This document shows, piece by piece, positions 57,591 to 64,000 of a stretch of 64,000 bases of DNA. Location of the stretch: NCBI RefSeq assembly GCF_037975245.1, contig NC_092565.1, forward strand, positions 4,403,499 through 4,467,498, in the 5' to 3' direction. The first letter of the stretch is position 1. Each line of letters starts with the position of its first letter. Below the pieces are notes generated by a model. The model did no database searches and was not told the DNA's origin. It saw nothing but the letters and a program-made list of their open reading frames with translations. The DNA is from Apostichopus japonicus. Its lineage: Eukaryota; Echinodermata; Holothuroidea; Aspidochirotida; Stichopodidae. Made by a program: the position numbers and the translations under genes.

Positions 57591-59405
57591 TGTATTTTAA
57601 TTTTCTGCTTTTACAACTTCATAATTTTAACAAGGTCGATTGGGGTCTATCATCCATTGTAAAGAATTTAGCTTTGTATGGATGAGGAGAGAGGGGTGAT
57701 GCAACAGGGGGGTGGGGGAGGTGGGAAGAGAGAGGTGTGATGCAAAAAGGGGGGAGAGAGATAGGTGTTGCACAATAAAGTGGGAAGGGGCCATAGTGGA
57801 CCAGACGTCCACAGGGCCACACTGCCTCCCTTTATAAAGTCCTTTATTCAACTCATTGGCCCTTCCTTATAAAGGTTGATTCTAACCTAAGCCAGTCAGG
57901 AAATATTTTTAAAATCCTGTGCATACCCATGAAGGTGGGAACTTGTTTCCTTTGGAGTTGGGTCCACCCAGATACTAAACAGGATAAACCTTGCTTATAA
58001 ACCCCAGGGTCTCTTTATATGGACCAGTATTCACCAGCTCTCTGCTCCCTATGTGTCATACGTTGATTGTTCTTCAATGGATCAGTGTTTACAATCACAA
58101 ATTTATTGTCACAAATTATCATATTGATGATGGATGTTTCAAGCTTTAAACATGTCACATTCAGTAGATAGTGTTGTCTGATATCCCTATGATGGTATCC
58201 ATCTTATCGGGCGATATAATGCAGCTATTTATATGAGGCCTCTTGTGCCTTTACAATGTCTTTGTATATTTGTATTTTTTTAATCCATAACCCACCTGAA
58301 CCAGCCTATACCCCCAGGGCTTGAAATTCTTTGGTGAATCTGTTTTGCTATCTGTTCTAATACACAGCATGCACCTATTCACATGACCCATTTTTGCCCA
58401 ATGTAGATCAAACTTGGTTTGCCAACAGTGTCTCCAGGTACATGAATGATGTATTATGCTTCAATGTGATTGATGGCCCTAACAGATACATTGTACAGTA
58501 AACATTGACACTCGAGATTCCCCAACTCTTTCTCAAGTCACAGAGAAGAATTTTCGTATTCACATTCGTGCGGCAAGAGGCATTGTCTCTTTTTTCTTTG
58601 ATGAAACAGAGTCAACAAGCAGAGTAGAATTAGTGTATCCCGAACAGCAAACATAGCAATCACTGCCAAGCAAATAAAACATGGTATGTTTGAGCCTTCT
58701 CTCTGTCTTGAGGTTATGAGATTTGTAAGTTACTCCTTAAAAGCTCCCTCTATTTTCTTTCCTCCCTTTTGAAGAAGGTGCGGGGATGTAAGGAAGGGGG
58801 GATGTTGGGAAGGGGAGGGTACGACGGGAAGGGGATAAACAGTGTTTGATAGAAACCCGACAATGGTCTATGTGATAGTGGTGAACAACTCTATTTGACA
58901 TGTTTTAAATGTCAATGCTTTCATTCACAGATAAAGATGGAAGACATGAACAAGTCTATAATATGACATCATCGAGCCACATGTACTTCACTATTCTGTT
59001 TTTTTATACTTTTTTAACTCTTTTTTTTTTAAAGCAATGTTGTTTTTTGTTTTCTTTGTAAATACTGATAATAGTCAACCTATAAAAGCTGAACAGACAA
59101 AGAGAAAATAAGCAGTTTCAGATCATAAAGTGATACCAGTCTCTCAATGACATCACTGATTATAAAACGACAGCCCCCAAAAACTAGCACCACCCTTGTG
59201 GTTAGACCCAAATTTATAGTCAAAAATATGCCTCAGGAAATGCACCATTCGACTGAAAGTTTGATTTGTTCTGTAGGGGGGGGGAAGACACCCACCCATT
59301 TCAACCTGGGACCCTGCTTCAATGTCCCTTGCAGGGCTATGCACACCCCCCTTCCTTGATCTGCTTCGGACAAATGTGTAGAACAGACACATAGGATTTC
59401 TGATA
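57591..59405. other. Unique DNA with G-rich tracts
   Basis: G-rich stretches at 57684-57760, 58781-58835 and 59275-59284. Frames at 57619-57851 are Pro/Ser/His-rich only because of the first tract. No gene. Confidence 0.4.
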
Positions 59406-59435
59406 CATCCCCCTCCGGCCCACCGGAGGGGGATG
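59406..59435. other. Perfect 13-bp GC-rich hairpin
   Basis: CATCCCCCTCCGG, loop CCCA, CCGGAGGGGGATG. A very stable 30-nt structure in AT-rich DNA, near one end of a G-rich stretch. It resembles the closed end of a foldback element or a structured transcript end, but in a eukaryotic genome it is not a rho-independent terminator. Confidence 0.95.
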
Positions 59436-60173
59436 TTTAATTAGTGCAGAATGACCATTATGACAAATGATGAATACCGTATATACCCTGCAGATTAAAT
59501 GAAACAACAATTAAAATGTGACCAGTAATTACCTTCCTTTGTTTTATTTCTAATTTATGAAGTGATATTAACACTGGAATCTCACGGTATTTTTTTTTTT
59601 AATTGCGGTTTTCAGATTTATCATCACCCGAAACAGCTGTTACATCAAGCATGGTAAATAAATAAATAGGTCAATAGACATTTATTTATCTAGGTGTCCC
59701 AGTTCTTAAATTTATTGATTTGAAATATATAAAAGGGAAATAAAATTAATTTGTGAAGAGCTGTATTTGATGAGGTGTCAAGTTATACCTCCGGTGTCCT
59801 TTATGGCTGTGACTATTTTTTTTATTTTAATATTTTTGTTTCCTTGCTGAAGGCATCTATGTGAGGACGATGGCATGTGTGGGTGCGTGTGTGTGTGTAT
59901 GTGTGTGCTATGCCTTGGCTTTTAACTGAACGTTTGGAGAAACCCCTTACTCGGTATGTTGATACACCTTAGTGAGTACAAGGTGAAGGTCAAAGATTAT
60001 ATTATGTTTGCTTTTAAGGTAATAATAACCCAGTTCAACCAGTCAAACTATGAACATGGTAGTTGGAACAATGATCTCATACACAAAAACAATAAACCCA
60101 AGGTTTAGTTAACCCCATGATTTTGAGAACAACACACCAAGTTAATAGTAGCAGACTGGAATGCAAATAATCG
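59436..60173. other. Unique DNA with GT microsatellite
   Basis: GT-rich repeat at 59876-59908. No gene seen. Confidence 0.4.
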
Positions 60174-60960
60174 AGAAAAATGAATCATTGTTTCATTCAA
60201 ATTTGTTTCCAACTTTTCAGATTAACTCATTCCAAATTGCAAAATTTCTGATGGTATGAGTGGGTGTCATGTTATAACAATGATTGTGGAGCTATGGAGA
60301 AAAATGAACCGTTGCTTCATTCAAAATTGTTTCAAACTTTTCAGATGAACTCATTCTAAGTTGCAAAATTTCTGATGGAATGAGTGGGTGTCATGTCAAA
60401 ACAATGATTGTGGAGCTATTATAAAGCTATGGAGAAAAATGAACCATTGCTTCATTCAAATTTGTTTCCAACTTTTCAGATTAACTCATTCCAAAATTGA
60501 CAAATTTCTGATGGAGTGAGTGGGTGTCATGTCATGTCATAACAATGATTGTGGAGCTATTATTAATGGAGAAAAATGAACTATTGCTTCATTCAAAATT
60601 GTTTCCAACTTTTCAGATTAACTCATTCCAAATTGCAAAATTTCGGATGGAGTGAGTGGGTGTCATGTCATAACAATGAATGTGGAGCTGTGAGCTATGG
60701 AAAAAATGAACCATTGCTTCATTCATATTTGTTTCCAATTAACTTTTCAGATTAACTCATTCCAAATTGCAAAATTTCTGATGGTATGAGTGGGTGTCAT
60801 GTCATAACAATGATTGTGGAGCTATGAGCTATGGAGAAAAATGAACTATTGCTTCATTCAAATTTGATTCCAACCCTTCAGATTAACTCATTCCAAAATT
60901 GCAAAAATTTTCTGATTTAATGAGCGAATGTCATACCATAACCATGAAAGTGGAGCTATA
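60174..60960 (+). repeat. Six-copy tandem repeat, ~121-136-bp unit
   Basis: Copies start at about 60174, 60297, 60432, 60567, 60700 and 60834 with GGAGAAAAATGAACCATTGC, then TTCATTCAAATTTGTTTCCA, CAGATTAACTCATTCCAAAT, GAGTGGGTGTCATG and ACAATGATTGTGGAGCTAT. Length differences come from GAGCTAT and GTCAT duplications. The sixth copy is the most diverged. No continuous frame. Confidence 0.93.
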
Positions 60961-61115
60961 GTTATAATATTGTATGGAATCGATGAAAAAGGAATTCGTT
61001 AAGTCATTCAGAGCACATTAACAGCGATAGTTTTTAATCCTGGCTTTAAATTTAAAGTTCAAATACACCATGCTCTCTTTCTAAATCAAGTCTTAGCAGC
61101 AAAGTCCCTGAAAAT

Positions 61116-61613
61116 TTGGAATCAAATTGCATTTGCAAAAAAGACTGTCCCCATTTCTCAAAGCTGACATGTATTGATCTCCAAAAGGCAATTAAAAACA
61201 CTGGATCCAGATTTAGAAATCTCTCTCCCTCTCTCTCTCTATTTGACCTATTTCAACAGTACTATTGTAGATTAATTTCATCATATATGTTTCATCAGAG
61301 AGTGCATGTTCTAATTAATGCAGGTACTAAACTATTTCTGTCAGAATCAGCTATGGCGACAGGCTTTTTCAGATCAAAATTCCTTTATAGCTCAGTATAT
61401 CAAATAAGAGCATATACCATGAAACTGAGAACACTGTTGAGGAACACCAGGCGTACCAGATTTCCGGGGACAGTTCCTGGAAGTCATGGACCGTCCCCAG
61501 TCCCCGTCCCCAGTCCCCAGCTTAAACGTGTCCCTGGAATTCATGTACTCTCACAGATCATTCCTAAATTTGTAAAAAGGCTCAGAATAATAAATATGAA
61601 TCTAAGAGACTGA
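61116..61613 (+). CDS. Unrecognised 165-codon frame, possibly retroelement-derived
   Basis: The translation has a basic middle (RTLLRNTRRTR), a Pro/Ser/Gly/Val stretch (around residues 114-138, with GPSPVPVPSP) and a basic end (KRLRIINMNLRD). I recognise no domain. The stop is followed within about 45 bp by the hairpin-rich 3' element at 61614-61700, whose core recurs at 44508 with the same CATA tail. This places the frame where the last ORF of a non-LTR retroelement would be. It begins in unique DNA with no clear 5' part, so a truncated copy is likely. Chance cannot be excluded. Confidence 0.3.
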   Translation: MESNCICKKDCPHFSKLTCIDLQKAIKNTGSRFRNLSPSLSLFDLFQQYYCRLISSYMFHQRVHVLINAGTKLFLSESAMATGFFRSKFLYSSVYQIRAYTMKLRTLLRNTRRTRFPGTVPGSHGPSPVPVPSPQLKRVPGIHVLSQIIPKFVKRLRIINMNLRD

Positions 61614-61702
61614 CTTCGGTCAGCTTGCGGCTTTAATAAGCCAAAGATGGCTTCTTCGCGAGTTCCTGCTCGCAGGAGGATCTAAAATACATACATATAT
61701 AG
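61614..61702 (+). mobile_element. Retroelement 3'-end element with CATA tail, copy 2
   Basis: Successive small hairpins: GACTTCGGTC; GGCTTTAATAAGCC; TCCTG-CTCG-CAGGA within CGCGAGTTCCTGCTCGCAGG (from 61657). AGGATCTAAAATACATACAT follows, then a short TA end. The core matches 44508-44570 with a single C/T change in the loop. I infer a retroelement 3' terminus recognised by its own reverse transcriptase. Confidence 0.6.
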
Positions 61703-62337
61703 GTCAGTTGTGCCTCAATTAATGACAGTTTAAGATAGAAGGTTTAATACTTATCCAGATAAACTCGATTGTTTTCACATATGGAAAGCCTCTACCCTTT
61801 CTCTCCCCCTAAACCCTGTCTTGAACAGGACTGGATCGTTTATATGTTTATCTTGACGACATCTTGAGAAAATAAAAATAAAAGTGACAAGGATATGTGT
61901 TCGTTGATTTTTCCCAATTTCAGATCGCTTGTTTATTTTCTGTATCCCTGCCTTCCTGTTTCGTCCTATTTTTCTCCCCTATCGTTGTTTTTGTTTTTTC
62001 GTTTTTGTTTCTTTTGTGCTGTGTTGCTTGTTTTTTGTGTGTGTTTTTCTTTGGTTTCTGGTTTTTGTTTTGGTTAGGAATTTTTCAGTACCATAGCGAA
62101 AAAAAATTGTTTTCACATTTCATATAAAACCAAACAGGCTTTTTTGCAGGTCATATCCTGTGCATTGAAGATTTGGCTGTGTTAAATTCGACTGAAGATC
62201 TTATGTCAGATCCCTACCCCCTCACCACCCCCGCCACCGGCTGTTGCTATGGTTACCTTCATGGGGAGCTAAAAACTTGCCACTATTACATACATGGTAT
62301 TGCTCCCTCCTTCCATATATGCACACATCTCAGTGTT
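61703..62337. other. Unique DNA, T-rich, no gene recognised
   Basis: T-rich frames at 61895-62127 are Phe/Leu/Cys-rich by composition. The part from about 62160 may belong to the LINE remnant that follows, but I see no matching motif. Confidence 0.35.
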
Positions 62338-63048
62338 AAACATCTCATTGTTAAACAGAGTTTATTGTTTTTCAATCATGATTCTCTGAAGTTACACCTA
62401 ATTTTCCACCACTTTCTGTTGGTAAAGACTCTATTAATATCTCCTCGACTGTTAGAAACCTTGGTGCATATTTTGTCCAGACCTTGAAAATCATGTTACT
62501 AATCTCTGTCGTTCTGCTAATTGGCCACTGAGGAAAATCAGTCTGATGAGGAATTGCCTTGATAATAAGACTAGCGAGATACTGCTCCATGTGTTTGTGT
62601 CATCAAAGCTTGACTTCCTAAATTCACTTTTCCAGAAACATCCAGAAGCTTCAAAAGATCCAAAACACCGCTGCCTGTGTTGTGAAAAGGAAGGGAAGAA
62701 AATGCCAACCCACTCCACTTCTGAAGGAACTTCATTGGTTCCCTATCAGCTGCAGAATTAAGTATAGACTACTTCTTCTCACCTTTTGTGCTCATCATCT
62801 GGAACAGCCTGTGTACCTGTCGCAACTTCTCTTGCCGTGGATTCCAACTCGCACACTTCGTTCCTCCAACAAACTTGAAGACCTATGGTTACAGAAGCTT
62901 TGAATACCCTGGCTCTTATCTATGGAACAAGTTACCAGATCACATTCGAACATGTTTTAAACTTTCTACTTTCAAAAGTTTACATAAGACCCATTTTTTT
63001 CACTTGTTCTTTTGTAAATTAATTTGCTTTCTTTGTAAAGCGCCTTGA
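62338..63048 (+). pseudogene. CR1/L2/Rex1-type LINE ORF2, C-terminal remnant
   Basis: Ordered family blocks in shifting plus frames: TEFIVF, an in-frame stop and SSTVRNLGAYF (62350-62480); NHVTNLCRSANWPLRKI and FVSSKLDFLNSLF (62489-62640); LQKIQNTAACVV and PLLKELHWFPISCRIKYRLL (62645-62775); TYGYRSFEYPGS, LWNKLPDHIRT and STFKSLHKTHFF (62880-63000). These match the reverse-transcriptase thumb and post-RT region of the clade. At least two frameshifts and one stop make it inactive. The catalytic palm and the endonuclease are absent, as expected for a 5'-truncated copy. The clade call is from remembered consensus. Confidence 0.9.
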
Positions 63049-63120
63049 GGCAGTGACTTTTGTCTACTGGTTTGGCACTATATAGGTCTCATTTATTATT
63101 ATTATTATTATTATTATTAA
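63030..63120 (+). mobile_element. LINE 3' end with ATT tail
   Basis: GTAAAGCGCCTTGAGGCAGT, then GTTTGGCACTATATAGGTCT and a run of about ten ATT triplets (63088-63120). It follows the LINE ORF remnant in the same orientation and is its 3' terminus. Confidence 0.85.
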
Positions 63121-63673
63121 CTTTATTAATTTAGTTAATTTAATATATAAAGCATGATCAATTTAACACAAGTTTAAATATTTTCTGGATCAGAAATTGA
63201 AGTCAAGTTCTGGACCGTTAAAGACATGTTGTACGTTAAGCTAATGTTAAGTAGAAAAGTTACAGTTTGGACTTGGTTTTCAGAGCTGAAAATTTACAAC
63301 TCTATGATATAATTGGTTTGTTACATTCTCCACAGTATATCACGGTGCCTTTCAATGTTAGTTTACTCTGTCACTTTTGAACCATGTGTCGGGAGTTTAA
63401 ATTTATGTACATAATCCGATGTCGTTTCGATTGCCGGATTCAAAAAAGTTTTACCAAAACTACTGGAAATTACTGAAATTAGGAATAATATTGATATTGA
63501 CTAAAAGCATGTAAACTAAATCAGAATTTTTAGGAATTATCATTAATTTTACAAACGTCATTTCCCACCCAAATTGTCATGATGCAAAAGTGGACATTTT
63601 CATGACATTAATATGTTATGCTAACACTGCCATGTTTTTTACTCTTTTTTTTTTGGTTTCTGTTTTTTTTTTA
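63121..63673. other. Unique AT-rich DNA, no gene seen
   Basis: No supported feature. Confidence 0.4.
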
Positions 63674-63740
63674 GCGCATCGAGATTTTTAAAATGTTTTT
63701 TTTGCACTTTATAAGAACTGTATATTATTATTATTTTTAA
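63674..63740 (+). mobile_element. Second LINE-type 3' tail
   Basis: TAGCGCATCGAGATTTTTAA and TTTGCACTTTATAAGAACTG then TATATTATTATTATTTTT follow the pattern AGCGCATTGAGA...GCGCTATATAAGAA with ATT tail. Only the tail is recognisable; related to 63030-63120 by pattern rather than close identity. Confidence 0.6.
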
Positions 63741-64000
63741 GTGAAACCATAGGTCATCATGCTACATTGTTTTGTGGACTTAGTAATGGTGCACTATGAC
63801 AACTAGTTTCCAACATCAACAACATAAGTGACTTTTGGAAATATGATACGAAATATGAAGGAAATTTGAAGGAACCAGAAAGGATTGAAAATTTGTTCAA
63901 ATCTTTGTGAAAAAATTAGATTTTGGAATTAATAATTTCAGAACACTGCTACATATTAAATAACAAAAAATATGCCTAAAACGTTTGCCTTCAGAAAATC
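63741..64000. other. Unique AT-rich DNA, no gene seen
   Basis: Nothing supported to the window end. Confidence 0.4.

Noticed and set aside
59406-59435. Rho-independent terminator
   Set aside because: Hairpin lacks an adjacent long T tract on the right side and the DNA is eukaryotic.
1-64000. Bacterial-type operon, phage or plasmid system
   Set aside because: No long gene-dense frames, no Shine-Dalgarno pattern; repeats and retroelements are metazoan in character.

Overview
The window looks like 64 kb of gene-poor, AT-rich nuclear DNA from a marine invertebrate, probably a deuterostome such as an echinoderm. Base composition, long poly(G)/poly(C) runs, TA and CATA microsatellites, decayed non-LTR retrotransposon ends, tRNA-like SINE remnants and a foldback DNA transposon all fit a repeat-rich metazoan genome. 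The taxon is an inference: no gene here fixes it. I found no intact protein-coding gene, no convincing exon series, no rRNA or functional tRNA gene and no CRISPR array. Nearly all long open frames lie in tandem repeats, homopolymers or transposon relics.

Layout, left to right. 0-10.5 kb: unique AT-rich DNA with a three-copy ~287-bp tandem repeat (1.47-2.29 kb), a dispersed, partly tRNA-like repeat (3.3, 3.7 and 6.0 kb), a higher-order minisatellite (8.6-9.3 kb) and a ~180-200-bp tandem array (9.8-10.4 kb). 11.2-16.85 kb: a 2,828-bp segment present twice head to tail. 17.4-18.1 kb: a dispersed repeat with nuclear-receptor-like sites about every 150 bp. 19.8-20.3 kb: a tRNA-derived SINE-like remnant between two copies of another repeat. 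22.9-27.4 kb: microsatellites and three minisatellites, one (44-bp period) open in all three forward frames.

28-34 kb: dispersed repeat pieces, a ~328-bp tandem repeat and a LINE 3' end. 34-47 kb: mostly unique DNA with short inverted repeats and retroelement tails. 47.1 kb: a perfect 28-bp hairpin. 49.83-50.12 kb: a 291-bp foldback element with 14-bp terminal inverted repeats. 52.15-52.48 kb: a nested inverted-repeat cluster. 52.74-54.95 kb: a 102-bp satellite of about 22 units, with copies of one dispersed repeat on both sides. 60.2-61.0 kb: a six-copy ~130-bp array. 61.1-61.7 kb: an unrecognised 165-codon frame ending at a dispersed 3' element. 62.3-63.1 kb: the clearest protein homology, a frameshifted C-terminal remnant of a CR1/L2/Rex1-type LINE reverse-transcriptase ORF with its ATT-rich tail.

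If this DNA has a function it is probably intergenic or intronic, with possible regulatory blocks, several of higher GC and with CRE or homeodomain-type motifs. The points most worth checking are the 2.8-kb duplication with patchy divergence, the satellite flanked by hammerhead-like repeats and carrying paired TAATTA sites, the perfect hairpin at 47.1 kb, and the repeat with periodic DR1 sites.
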